64,000 nt of DNA from DATFVJ01 sp963820395. Lineage in GTDB: Bacteria > Actinomycetota > Actinomycetes > Streptosporangiales > Streptosporangiaceae. Below the pieces are notes generated by a model. That model did not search any database. It saw only the letters and a list, made by a program, of their open reading frames with translations, and was not told the DNA's origin. The stretch covers positions 248,001 to 312,000 of the forward strand of contig CAWGAE010000007.1 of NCBI GenBank assembly GCA_963820395.1, written 5' to 3'. The translations under genes were made by a program, and so were the position numbers. This document shows positions 52,714 through 61,913 of the stretch, piece after piece. Numbering within the stretch: position 1 is the first letter of the stretch; each line of letters opens with the position of its first letter.

Positions 52714-54216
52714 TCAGTCATCGCCGCCGTAGGACTTGGAATCCTTGAGCGCCTGGCACTGATCTGGGAACTCCCACCCCGAGTCGATCAGCGGGTCTAC
52801 CGATGGCGGCACCACGGCAGACGCACCGGGAACGGAGAAACCGGGCAGGCCCAGGTCCTCCGCCCTGACGCCCTGGAACGCACCGTTCAGCTCGCCGTAC
52901 AGCCGCGCGATCTCGGCGAGCTTGCCGGGCGCCTCCTCGCGGAACTCCTCCAGCTCACCGGACAGCCGGTCCTCCAGTACCGCCTTCGCCCGCCCCAGCC
53001 ACTCGCGCCTGGCCGCCGCGTAGCAGCTGTCCAGATCGTGGTCGTAGAAGCTGTCCAGGGCCTCGCGCGCCAGCCGCTCCAGCTCGCCGGGGCGCCGGAT
53101 CAGCGCGTCGATCTCGGTCTGCTCAGTGCCGGTGGCTGCCTGCCACTTGTCGGCCCGCCTCTCGGTCGGCTTCAGCGGGGTGGACGGCAGGTCAAGCTCG
53201 CGGACCTGCTCCGGCGTCAGGGTGACCCGGTACAGCTCGAACTCCAGCTCACCTACCCCATCGCGCTCCAGCAGCTCCTTGCACGCCTGGAGCTTGCGCC
53301 CCACGCTGATGCCCATCTGCCAGCCAGCCGGGTCGCAGTCGGCGAAGTAGAGCACCACCAGCGTGCGGCCATCCTCCGCCGCCGCCTTCGCCATCAGGTA
53401 GATCTGGGTGTCGCTGATCTCCCCGGTCGGCAGGTACAGGTCGGTGCCGTACTCCTCGGACAGCGGGCTCAGCACCGGGCTCAGTGACGCCTTCTCGCCG
53501 ATCATGGCCAGCCGTACCGGTTGGACGGGCTCAGCCTCCAGCAGCAGCCGTGGCTCGAAGTCGGCCGCCTGCGGCCGTCCGAACCGGAGGACACCGCCGG
53601 GCCGGAAAAAGAACTCCATTCCGGTGGACAGCTCCGGCTGCGGCTCCGCAGGCCGGATCTTGATCACAGGCTCCGCGTTGCGGTTGTCGAGCACCTGCTC
53701 GAACGGCACGTACCCGAGAAACCGGGCAGCCTTCCCCGCCTGGCTGTAAAGCCAGCACCACTCGTCGTAGGTGTTCTCGTAAGGCCCCTCGTGGCGCGGG
53801 CTGGGCTCACCGATCAACTGGTAGTGGAGGCCGCGCAGGTGGATCTGGCGGTCACCTGGGACCGGGTACCCGGCACGGATGAGGCTGTCCCGCAGCCACC
53901 TGGCATCGCGGTGGCCGCGCGGCGTGTCGCACCGGAACGGGTCATTCGCCAGGCTCAGGACCGTTAGGTCCGCGATCGACAGGCCGTCGTTATCCTCCAT
54001 GGCCTGGTCGAGCACCCGCTTCAGCACGCCCTTGCCCGCCGCCGCGAAGTCTTCCTGCGTGACGCCTTCCTCCAGGCCCGGCGTCCAGCCTTTGAGCATG
54101 CGGGCGATCACCGAGTTGGAGACGCCCGTCGTCTTCGTGATCTGCTTCCAGCTCGTGCCCTGCTTGTGAAGGGCTCGCACACGGGCCGCGTCTTCTGGTC
54201 CCCATTTCTTAACCAT
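52714..54216 (-). CDS. HTH-Toprim (Spo11/TopoVI-A-like) mobile-element protein
   Basis: This 500-residue protein starts MVKKWGPEDAARVRALHKQG. A homeodomain-like helix-turn-helix covers residues 5-45 (WKQITKTTGVSNSVIARML). A region around residues 240-340 has Toprim features: IGEK with the acidic residue, LYLPTGEISDTQIY, and FADCDPAGWQMG with the DxD pair. Toprim folds occur in topoisomerases, Spo11 and old-type nucleases. The partner ATPase of a topoisomerase VI is not present. Probably a phage/ICE gene; the biochemical role is inferred. Confidence 0.6.
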   Translation of the reverse strand: MVKKWGPEDAARVRALHKQGTSWKQITKTTGVSNSVIARMLKGWTPGLEEGVTQEDFAAAGKGVLKRVLDQAMEDNDGLSIADLTVLSLANDPFRCDTPRGHRDARWLRDSLIRAGYPVPGDRQIHLRGLHYQLIGEPSPRHEGPYENTYDEWCWLYSQAGKAARFLGYVPFEQVLDNRNAEPVIKIRPAEPQPELSTGMEFFFRPGGVLRFGRPQAADFEPRLLLEAEPVQPVRLAMIGEKASLSPVLSPLSEEYGTDLYLPTGEISDTQIYLMAKAAAEDGRTLVVLYFADCDPAGWQMGISVGRKLQACKELLERDGVGELEFELYRVTLTPEQVRELDLPSTPLKPTERRADKWQAATGTEQTEIDALIRRPGELERLAREALDSFYDHDLDSCYAAARREWLGRAKAVLEDRLSGELEEFREEAPGKLAEIARLYGELNGAFQGVRAEDLGLPGFSVPGASAVVPPSVDPLIDSGWEFPDQCQALKDSKSYGGDD

Positions 54217-54547
54217 GCTTCTACTACCTGTGACCGTCCCGGTGCGTACGCCCCCCGGCAGACGTTCCGGTAACCCCGGTCATCGCCGACCACGCTGCTC
54301 GCGGCTCCGGTGGCCAATGTGGTAGTGGCCGTCGCACGGGTAGAAGCTGACAGCGCCTTCTGCGGTGCCCTGCTCGATCAGGCGGGCGATCACGGCCATC
54401 GCCTCAGCCCGGTCCTGCAGCCGTTGCTTACCTACGCAGCGCGCGGTAGTGCCTGAGCTGCCGGATGCGGCTCAGCACCCCGGCTCTTCCCCGGCCGCGT
54501 CACCGTCGTCGCGGCCCCCGGAAACCCTGACGAGAGAAGGACACATC
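54217..54547. other. Intergenic region, no supported gene
   Basis: Upstream region of the minus-strand Toprim gene and of the plus-strand small ORF at 54548. No recognisable coding sequence or RNA. Confidence 0.4.
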
Positions 54548-54643
54548 ATGACGACGACCAGCAAGCCAGCCCCAACCAAGGCCACCCCGTTCGCCACCGT
54601 GGCCAAAAGCCCGGTGCCCCGCTGCCTGGTGATGCGGTCCTGA
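54548..54643 (+). CDS. Possible 31-residue leader or small protein
   Basis: An AGAAGGA site lies about eight bases before the ATG. The product starts MTTTSKPAPTKATPFATVAK and is rich in Thr, Lys and Pro. The good ribosome site is the only support. Confidence 0.35.
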   Translation: MTTTSKPAPTKATPFATVAKSPVPRCLVMRS

Positions 54644-54828
54644 GCTGGAGCACCGAGGGACGCGGGCGGGACTTCACGAGCCTCGCGGCCCCCGATGCAG
54701 GCGGGCACCCCAGCGACAGTGCGGGCCAGCGATCGACGTCTTCTAGGTTTCGGGCAGTGATGGGCGCTGTTCAGACTACAGTCGCGGACGTTGATGAACC
54801 GCGACCCAGGGGGAGACCACCGAAACCC

Positions 54829-55569
54829 ATGACTCTTCTCGTAGCCCTTACCGGGCTTGACGGCCTCGTCCTCGCAGCAGACAGCCGGGGAACGTTCGGC
54901 GACCCGCGAGGCATAACAGCGCAGAATGACGCCCAACAGAAGGCTCACATCGTGTCCGATCACACCGCTGTGCTCATCGCGGGCGCTGGCGAAGTCGGCT
55001 CCCTCGTGATTAGCGAGGCGCGCCAACTGATCCGGCAACAAGGCATCGACGGCGTCACCAACGTCACGAACATGCTGCGTAATCATGTCCGTCAGCGCTA
55101 CCAGGAATGGTTCCCGACGGTACCCGCCGTCGTCCCACAGGCGCTGGTCCAAACGGGTCAAACGGCTACGCGGCCGGACCTCGTCTTCTTGATCGTTGGA
55201 TACGACCTGCAACCCGATGAGGCGGTGGCGGCACCGGTCATCTACCAACTGATGAGCACCTTCGATTTCTCGCCGATGCTCCATAACTATGGCTTTGCGG
55301 TCGCGGGCGTCGCACAGTATGCCCTGTACCTCCTCAACCGTCTCTACCAGCCGAACAGAGGCGTGAGCGAACTTGCGGCGCTGGCCGTGTACACGATCAC
55401 GGAGACTGCGAGCCAAGATGGCAAGGTGGGTGGACCCGTACAGGTGATCACTATCAGGCCAGAGGAAGGGGCTTCACAGCTCAGCCCTGAGCAGGTACAA
55501 GAGATTCAGGAGCATAACGAACAGCGCTCTAAGGCGCTGCGAGACAGCTTCTATGAGACCAGGGGATGA
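54829..55569 (+). CDS. Proteasome-beta-like Ntn-hydrolase
   Basis: Read from the ATG at 54829 the protein begins MTLLVALTGLDGLVLAADSR. This places a Thr directly after Met, as in HslV, with Asp at position 17 of the mature numbering (LAADSR) and a Lys (QQKAHIVSD) where the proteasome catalytic Lys is expected. VLIAGAGEVGS matches the family's AG motif. Removal of Met would expose the nucleophile. A longer start at 54757 would bury it behind 24 residues. The stop overlaps the next ATG. Actinobacterial housekeeping proteasome genes (prcBA) are organised differently, so this is a separate, mobile-element version. Substrate unknown. Confidence 0.65.
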   Translation: MTLLVALTGLDGLVLAADSRGTFGDPRGITAQNDAQQKAHIVSDHTAVLIAGAGEVGSLVISEARQLIRQQGIDGVTNVTNMLRNHVRQRYQEWFPTVPAVVPQALVQTGQTATRPDLVFLIVGYDLQPDEAVAAPVIYQLMSTFDFSPMLHNYGFAVAGVAQYALYLLNRLYQPNRGVSELAALAVYTITETASQDGKVGGPVQVITIRPEEGASQLSPEQVQEIQEHNEQRSKALRDSFYETRG

Positions 55570-55763
55570 CGGAGATGGAACCATGGGTCATCGACGGCCC
55601 GGTCGCATCGGGACCGGCGAATGGTCTCATCTATGAGATCACGCTTGCGTCGGGTGCCATCGCGACCGGCCCGGCATCCTTCCCGACCGACAGCCCGCAG
55701 ACAGCCGAACGGCAAGTCATCGTCTCCGAGAGCGGTCAGGTGATCGCAGCCCCGGTGACCTGA
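55566..55763 (+). CDS. Small protein coupled to the Ntn-hydrolase
   Basis: This 65-residue product starts MTEMEPWVIDGPVASGPANG and continues LIYEITLASGAIATGPAS, beta-rich and soluble. Its ATG overlaps the hydrolase stop (ATGA), so the two are probably made together. It could be a substrate, inhibitor or adaptor of the hydrolase, by position only. Confidence 0.55.
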   Translation: MTEMEPWVIDGPVASGPANGLIYEITLASGAIATGPASFPTDSPQTAERQVIVSESGQVIAAPVT

Positions 55764-55918
55764 ACTCTGGGTAACCTTGCGAGCGGCGAGGCTGGCGCGC
55801 CGCTGTCGGGGCTCCTAGTCCCGCAGCGGGAGCTTGGGCGTTTATGTGACCTCGGCGAGCGCGTGCGCGACGGATCTGGTGTCGCGGTAGTGCGCGTCCC
55901 CTGGCCGCGCTCCCGGGG

Positions 55919-57601
55919 TCACATGCTCTCGGCCGCGAGATCATCGAGGCTGAGCTGATCGGATCGTACCGCTGCCCTGGTTGCCTGAATGTACGGCAGC
56001 ATCGGGGGCGGCATCTTAAGGCGATGCCCGTTCAGCAGCTCCTGAATGGTGATGACCTGGATTCGCGGGTAGGTCTCGTTATTCATCGGCCACTTATAGG
56101 TGCCGCTGTGGTTCACCGCGTCAAGGACGCCGGGTGACGGCTTCGCCATCGTGATGAGGACGCCCATCTGCGCCTTCTGGGTCTCGACGGTGCCGAGCAG
56201 GTCCCGGACGAACTGCGGTGTCACCGTCTTGCCGCCTTTGACGGAAACCAGCAGGCGGCCAATGGTCTTCTTGTCGAGGTAGAACCGCGCCACGCCGTCC
56301 ACCCCCTTGTCGCCCACCTGCTTCACGTTTGGCTGCGCGTTGATCTGGGACACGGCCCAGCGCTCGAAGTCGAACGGCGAGTGCTGGAACAGGGACTGGG
56401 CACCACCCATGTCGCGCGGGATGCCGAACACCTCGTAGGTCTCGGTGACGCCCGCGCCGTACCCGTGGAGTAGCCGCTTCTCGATGAGGTCCACGGCGAT
56501 GAAGGTGATGTCGATGCCGATCCACTTGCGGCCGAGCCGCTGGGCCGCATCGATAGCCGTCCCGCATCCGCAGAACGGATCGAGTACCACGTCGCCCTCA
56601 TTGCTGCTCGCCTCAACGATGCGCTCAAGTAGCCTGAGTGGCTTCTGGGTCGGGTAGCCAAGCCGCTCGGCTGCACCAGCGTTGATAGAGGGAATGTCGG
56701 CCCAGACGTCACCCACGACGACAGATCGTTCAGTAGGAACGTACGGATTCACGTCGCGCTCGCGTGGCATGCCGTTCTTTTGCCAGTACAGCAGCCCGCG
56801 TTGGTCGAGCTGCTCAAGGGTGGCATGGGCGACCCGCCAATGCCGTCCGGCCTGGGTCGGGTTGACGTCACGCCACGGCTGCCCAGTCTCCCCGTATCTG
56901 ACACCTGGTCCGGTCAGATCCTTGGTGCGGTAACGCTTGCCATCGGGTCCCGTCACGAGGTCATGCGGGTCCGAATAAGCCGACGATGCCACCCTCGTGT
57001 CGTGAAACGTAACGGCCGACCCGCTGCCGTAGTACAAGATGACGTCGTGGAGACGGGGCCAGATGGCCTGCTTCACGCTGCGGGCGTTGTGCCGCTGCCA
57101 GATCACTTCGTCACGAAACCGGTCCGCGCCAAAGATCGCGTCAAGCAGAATCTTCAGGTAATGGCTCATCGTCGGGTCGCAGTGTAAGTACAGGCTCCCG
57201 GTCGGTTTCAGTACCCTGCGAAGTTCCACCAGCCGGGGAGCCATGTTCACCAGGTAGGCCATGGCGTCGTTCTCACCGAGCAGTGTGCGGAACGCCGTCA
57301 GCGCATCGGCCACCCGGACTGGTAAGTCGCCCGCCACATACTGCTGATACTGCTGGTCGGTGACTGGCGTCCACTGCCAGGTGTCATCGAACGCCTGGAT
57401 CTGCGCGGCGTCATCAGCGGACGCGCCGCCATGCTGCGCGAAGATCACATTGTAGGCGCGATTGGAGTTGAACGGAGGGTCAAGGTACACCAGGTCAACG
57501 GACCCGTCCGGGACATGCTCGCGCATGATCTGGAGGTTGTCGCCGTAATAGAGCCTGTTCAGATCCGCCAGGTCTGGTCCTTTTGGCACGGAAAGGATCA
57601 T
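55919..57601 (-). CDS. DNA methyltransferase fused to Mrr-like nuclease domain
   Basis: This 560-residue protein has a beta-class N6/N4 methyltransferase in residues 1-390. The catalytic motif DPPF is at residues 41-44 (YLDPPFNSNRAY) and the AdoMet motif follows later (VVLDPFCGCGTAIDAAQRLG). The C-terminal domain (about 410-520) has FERWAVSQINAQPNVKQVGD, KGVDGVARFYLDKK and LLVSVKGGK, the D-(x)n-VxVKx pattern of Mrr-type PD-(D/E)XK nucleases. One chain may therefore both modify and cut DNA, or use the second domain to recognise DNA. No separate restriction gene is nearby. Confidence 0.8.
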   Translation of the reverse strand: MILSVPKGPDLADLNRLYYGDNLQIMREHVPDGSVDLVYLDPPFNSNRAYNVIFAQHGGASADDAAQIQAFDDTWQWTPVTDQQYQQYVAGDLPVRVADALTAFRTLLGENDAMAYLVNMAPRLVELRRVLKPTGSLYLHCDPTMSHYLKILLDAIFGADRFRDEVIWQRHNARSVKQAIWPRLHDVILYYGSGSAVTFHDTRVASSAYSDPHDLVTGPDGKRYRTKDLTGPGVRYGETGQPWRDVNPTQAGRHWRVAHATLEQLDQRGLLYWQKNGMPRERDVNPYVPTERSVVVGDVWADIPSINAGAAERLGYPTQKPLRLLERIVEASSNEGDVVLDPFCGCGTAIDAAQRLGRKWIGIDITFIAVDLIEKRLLHGYGAGVTETYEVFGIPRDMGGAQSLFQHSPFDFERWAVSQINAQPNVKQVGDKGVDGVARFYLDKKTIGRLLVSVKGGKTVTPQFVRDLLGTVETQKAQMGVLITMAKPSPGVLDAVNHSGTYKWPMNNETYPRIQVITIQELLNGHRLKMPPPMLPYIQATRAAVRSDQLSLDDLAAESM

Positions 57602-57700
57602 GCCAGATCCGGCCGGGCATGGGCACTATCCGTGGGGTAACGAAGGGATTAAACGAACTTGGGTGCGGAGAGGCTCATTTGCCTGGAGGTCAGAACGATC

Positions 57701-57924
57701 CTAAAGACCTCCCGCCGGAACGATCCATCCCAGATCCATAAGCCCCCGCTCCGTCCAGGTGCGCCCGCAGTGCCAGCACGGGCGCAGGTCGTAGTCCTCA
57801 CACGCGTGCTTGATGATCTCCAGAACCTGTGCGGATTGAACTTGCTCATCGGATCGATCCCCTGACCGGTCAGAGCCTGGGACTCCAGCGGAACCTGGAC
57901 TGAGGGGTCGGGGACGCCGGTCAT
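57701..57924 (-). pseudogene. Small zinc-knuckle protein, frameshifted
   Basis: MTGVPDPSVQVPLESQALTG joins DEQVQSAQVLEIIKHACEDY and LRPCWHCGRTWTERGLMDLG if one base is restored near 57850. The CWHC knuckle and the preceding Cys may bind zinc. About 75 residues when repaired. Function unknown. Confidence 0.5.
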
Positions 57925-58142
57925 GCCTGCGTGGTGTGCCGGGACCTGTACGCCCTGGTGCACCGCGAGCCCGTCTTCGGGCGGGAGTGGGCGGCACACC
58001 AGGCCATGCGGACATGGGGGCGGCTGCGCTTATATCGGAAAACGAAGTCCTGGCAAAAATTGCCCGGTCGCGCGCACGACAACGCGAAATTTGGGTCCCA
58101 TCTGGCACTAGTAGTCAACAGGCCGGGGGGTTTTGCTGCCGG

Positions 58143-58706
58143 TCAGGCTGCGCCACGCTCCCGCTCGTACCGCGCGTAGTACCCGCTGCGCTTGCGTGGC
58201 TGCTTGTCCTTGCTGCCCCGCTGCCTGCCTGGCCTGAACGTCGGGTCCTCCCGCGCCTTGCGCGCCATCCCTGCCTTGGTGCGCTCGCTGCGCCTGCTGG
58301 ACTCCTGCTCTGCCACCCACGCCATGATGGCCATGATCAGTTCCCTGATGTGAGGGTCGGCCGTCTCGGTCCATGACTCCTGGTGACTCCACACCATGGC
58401 ACCTGCCGTGGTGAAGTCGGCCATGGTGTGGCCCATGGACATGATGCCCTGCCTGCTGAGGCGGTCGAGTGCCCAGACGAGAAGGACGTCATAGTCACCC
58501 TTGCGCGCGTCATCAAGTGCGATGGCAAGTTGCTTCTTGTGCGTGCCTGTCCATGCCGACTCGTGCATCACGTACTCATGAACGACAGTCAGGCCGCGTG
58601 CCTGTGCCCACATGCGCAGCGCCTGCGCCTGGTTGCCTGTGTCCTGCTCAGCCGTGCTCACCCGCACCCATACGGCGCATGTGGTGGCCTTAGTCTCAGT
58701 GCTCAT
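58143..58706 (-). CDS. Small serine recombinase (resolvase/invertase)
   Basis: From the ATG at 58706 (AAAGGGGG upstream) the protein has 187 residues. The catalytic domain shows VWVRVSTAEQDTGNQAQALR (nucleophile Ser in VRVST), LLVWALDRLSRQG and AWVAEQESSRRSERTKAGMA. The C-terminus is basic and short, with no full helix-turn-helix. It probably resolves or inverts DNA of the mobile element. Confidence 0.85.
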   Translation of the reverse strand: MSTETKATTCAVWVRVSTAEQDTGNQAQALRMWAQARGLTVVHEYVMHESAWTGTHKKQLAIALDDARKGDYDVLLVWALDRLSRQGIMSMGHTMADFTTAGAMVWSHQESWTETADPHIRELIMAIMAWVAEQESSRRSERTKAGMARKAREDPTFRPGRQRGSKDKQPRKRSGYYARYERERGAA

Positions 58707-58994
58707 CGTTGCCCCCTTTGTCATCATCAGACTACCAAACAAGGGTCCCCATATTCACAGTGATCCACTACGCCCTGCCATGCCCCTGGCCTGCGCTTGG
58801 TTAAGTACGCATGGCCGTATTGACGGACACGCTTGTTTGGTCGTGGTGATGGCCATGGCTCATATGATCTTGGGTGCCCCATGGCCCACATGATCCACAA
58901 GGCCATAGGTCCCTATACGGACATACTGGTGCAAGGTATCCCAGTCAAAGATCACGAACGTCGCTATGTCCGGTATTGCCCCACTACGTGATTA

Positions 58995-59738
58995 TCACTG
59001 AAACCTGTGACCCCCACCGGTCCCACTGCACTTGGGGCGCATGCCCTGCTGCACCCGTGCGGCCATGCGTGCGTGGTCTATCACTGCCTGACTGGGTGGT
59101 GGCCGGGTGGCTGGTGCATCGTCATGGCCAGGCGTTGCCGGTTCGCCATGTTCGGCCACCCACTCGCGCCATGCGGCCCACGCCTCAGGCCCGTCCAGTG
59201 GATGCGGTCGGCGTGGTGGATGTGGCATGGCCGGGTCGATGTCGGACCACTGGCTGTCCTCGACGGGTGCCTGCTGCGAGTGGTGGGACCGCTTCGGTAC
59301 TTCAACATCAGGCTGTAGTACTACTTCAACTGGACGCTGAACTACATCCTCGGGATGCTCTGCGAACCACGCCTTGATCCTGGCCCGGTAGGCGCGCTGC
59401 CAATGCGCCTTGCTGATGAACCGACGACGACGCCCATGAGGATGATTGACGACCCTCTCACCGCAACCGCACTCACACAGGCCACCCGGCTTCGGCGCGC
59501 CGCCCTGGCGCTGGCTGCGCCATAGGCGCTTCTGCCGGGCGACGTCGGTCATGCGGTTCAGCGCGAGGCGGATCTGCTGCGGGTTCTGGCCGTCCAGTGC
59601 GGCCTCCGCCCGGCGCTCGATCTCACGGCCATGGCACTGCCAGCACGAGCAGTGGTCGAGACCGGCGCACAGGTGGTGGCGGACGTGAGCACAATCGTCG
59701 CACCGGTTCAGCGGGCGGCCAGGCCGGGCAGCGGTCAC
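58995..59738 (-). CDS. Cys-rich hypothetical mobile-element protein
   Basis: This 247-residue protein has N-terminal zinc-type cysteines (CDDCAHVRHHLC, CSCWQCHGRE), a second cluster CECGCGERVV with a conserved following helix (RRFISKAHWQRAYRARIKAW), and a Pro-rich C-terminal half. The CECGCG block resembles zinc sites seen in actinophage proteins of unknown function. Start at the GTG 59738. Confidence 0.6.
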   Translation of the reverse strand: MTAARPGRPLNRCDDCAHVRHHLCAGLDHCSCWQCHGREIERRAEAALDGQNPQQIRLALNRMTDVARQKRLWRSQRQGGAPKPGGLCECGCGERVVNHPHGRRRRFISKAHWQRAYRARIKAWFAEHPEDVVQRPVEVVLQPDVEVPKRSHHSQQAPVEDSQWSDIDPAMPHPPRRPHPLDGPEAWAAWREWVAEHGEPATPGHDDAPATRPPPSQAVIDHARMAARVQQGMRPKCSGTGGGHRFQ

Positions 59739-59892
59739 GATGCCAGCTCCGGCGGCTGTTGCCGAGCTGCCCTTATAGCGAGCGCCCGGGTCCGGCGAAT
59801 GTCAACTTCAACGAGGTCCACACCCTGACCATCGGGTCCGCGAGCACATACAACCCGGACCAGCACCCAGCCTCGCGCGCGGACTCAAACTT

Positions 59893-60106
59893 GGCGAGAC
59901 TGGCGAGACTGTGTGTAGTAAGGGATGTAGCTTGGCGAGCTGATGGCGAGCTGATGGCGAGCTGTGGGTTTAGTCTCGCCAAGTTCACAGCTCGCCAAGA
60001 TCAAATGAGCCCTTGGGCGAGACTGGCGAGACTGGCGTTGACCTGGGCATATGCAAGATCCACTTCCTAGTCTCGCCAGCTCGCCAAATGTGCCCGCGAT
60101 GGCGAG
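59893..60106. repeat. Array of GGCGAG motifs (candidate iterons or operators)
   Basis: Twelve GGCGAG hexamers occur in about 215 bp. Eight are in plus orientation (59893, 59902, 59934, 59945, 59956, 60016, 60025, 60101). Four are inverted (59975, 59991, 60072, 60080). Most extend to TGGCGAGACT or TGGCGAGCT. Spacings of 9 and 11 bp recur. The array lies between the RepA-like ATPase gene and the Cys-rich gene. One more copy is inside the end of the ATPase gene (60144). The setting suggests a replication or partition site, or a phage-type operator cluster. Confidence 0.6.
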
Positions 60107-60718
60107 CTAAAACGGATCCTCGTTGAACACCGGCTCACCGCTTGGCGAGCTGTCAGCGGGCTGCTGATGCCCAGCTTGCGGGCGGAGGTGTTCTTTCAGG
60201 CTCCAGAAGTACTGCGGCGGCCTGGTGTGCGAGCGGATGATGTCAGCGACTCCGGGCCTGACCCGCTCCAGCGTCCGGGCAGCGATGCCTGCTGCGGTTG
60301 CTGCGGGCTTGGCGGTCCTGACCTCGGCCAGGTAGCCGCCAGCAGCGGTCAGGTAGTCCACCAGCCACCTGCGGGCTTCGGTCGCTGCCGTCTTGTCGTC
60401 AGCGCTCTGCCCGGCCTCTGCGAGGATCTCGTCCACGGTGCGGCCGGTCAGCGCGCCGGGCACGAACTTGCCGTACTCGGACGACCTGCCGTCATCGGTC
60501 TCCAGCACAATGCCGCTGATCCGGTACTGCATTGAGGGGATGTCCGAGCGGCCCAGGTTGTTCTTCTGCTGCGACAGGACCCGCGTGCCGTCGCCGTCGA
60601 ACGCGAACGTGAGCACCGCACGGGCGACGTGCTTGAACGCGGAGGTCCCGATGATCCGGCTGGCGGCGTCCATGCCGACGTTCTTGTTGAAGTGGGCCAG
60701 CCCGCGGCCGACGACTTA
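60107..60718 (-). pseudogene. C-terminal half of a RepA-like AAA ATPase
   Basis: The frame HFNKNVGMDAASRIIGTSAF and KHVARAVLTFAFDG is the part after the Walker motifs in RepA/RadA-type hexameric ATPases of plasmids and phages (HxNKS-like and DAxxRI blocks). The C-terminus carries a helical domain (GIAARTLERVRPGVADIIRS). The Walker A and B part is missing: the gene is cut at about 60720, where a truncated integrase begins on the other strand. Confidence 0.65.
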
Positions 60719-61702
60719 GAGGCCGGGATCAAGACCGATGACAAGTACTCGGTCAAAGATGCGGTGAACGACTTCCTCGACCACGGAATGAAGGGCAAGG
60801 CGAGCGGAACGACCGGCAACTACCGCTCGCTCGCCGGCAACCACCTCATCCCTCAGATCGGAGCGGCCAAGCTCAAGGAGCTGACGGCGGACGACCTGGA
60901 CAAGTGGATGGATGAACGGGCCGAGGAGTTGTCGACGCGCTCGCTTCGCCTCATTCACCAGATCCTGGAACGCGCGATCCGTCATGCGCAGGGCCGCGAC
61001 AAGGTCCGCCGCAACGTGGCGAGCCTCATCAGCGTGCCCGCAGGCAAAGAGGGCCGCCCGTCAAAGGCGATGACGCTCGGCCAGGCCGTCCTGCTGCTGG
61101 AGACCCTCGACTCAGCCGCCGAGTTCCGCCTGTTCGCCTATGTGATCGTCTCCCTGCTGGCGGGTGTCCGCACCGAGGAAGCCCGGGCGCTCACGTGGGC
61201 GGAGGTTGACCTCGATGCGGGCACGGTGGCGGTGTACCGGTCGGTGCGGGCCAAAGGCGATACCAAGACCCGCAAGAGCCGGCGCGTGCTGAAACTGCCC
61301 GCAAAGGCCGTGGCAGCACTCAAGGAGCACCGCAAGAAGCAAGCAGCCGAACGGCTCCGCGCGGGTGACACCTGGCAAGATCACGACCTCGTGTTCTGCC
61401 GCGAAGACGGCACCCCACTCGATCGCTGGCACGTGCGGCGCGAGTTTCAGAAGATCACCACCGCGGCCGGGCTCGGCGAGCACTGGACTCCCCGCGAACT
61501 GCGTCACTCGTTCGTGTCCATCCTCAGCGCCAGCGGCGTCCCGATCGAGGACATCAGCGACCTCGTCGGGCACAGCGGCACATCCGTTACCGAGACCGTC
61601 TACCGTCACGAGATCCGGCCAGCGCTCACCATGGGCGCCACGGCCATGAACAAGATCCTCAAGAAGCAGGCCAAGACAACCAAGCCAACGAAATCCGCCT
61701 AG
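60719..61702 (+). pseudogene. Tyrosine integrase lacking its N-terminal arm domain
   Basis: The sequence from LEAGIKTDDKYSVKDAVNDF onward has a core-binding domain and a catalytic domain with the conserved residues: GVRTEEARAL (first Arg), HWTPRELRHSFVS (HxxR), LVGHSG (His) and TVYRH (Tyr). The N-terminal arm-binding domain present in the related integrase at 61908-63071 is absent, and no start codon with a ribosome site is seen, so the gene appears 5'-truncated at 60719. It ends 79 bp from tRNA-Pro. Confidence 0.75.
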
Positions 61703-61781
61703 CAGTGGCTCCCCGTTTGGCTCCCGAAGATCGAAAAGGGGCCCCGGAGAATCTCCGAAACCCCTCCTGACCTGCTCATTC

Positions 61782-61858
61782 TGGTCGGGACGGCGGGATT
61801 TGAACCCGCGACCCCTTGACCCCCAGTCAAGTGCCCTACCAAGCTGGGCCACGTCCCG
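61782..61858 (-). tRNA. tRNA-Pro (anticodon GGG)
   Basis: Read on the minus strand, the acceptor stem CGGGACG pairs with CGTCCCG. The anticodon stem-loop TTGACTGGGGGTCAA gives anticodon GGG, the T-loop is GGGTTCAAATCCC, and the 3' end reads ACCA, so CCA is encoded. Such tRNA genes are common integration sites; here integrase genes end on both sides of it. Confidence 0.95.
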
Positions 61859-61889
61859 TGCTGTGTTTTCGTGCTGTCGCGAGGTGCCC

Positions 61890-61913
61890 GGTAGCCTAAC
61901 TGGTAGCCTAACT
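61890..61913. repeat. Tandem 12-bp repeat at the integrase end
   Basis: GGTAGCCTAACT occurs twice in tandem (61890-61901 and 61902-61913), between the tRNA and the integrase; the second unit contains the integrase stop codon. Possible integrase arm-binding or attachment sequence. Confidence 0.6.
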
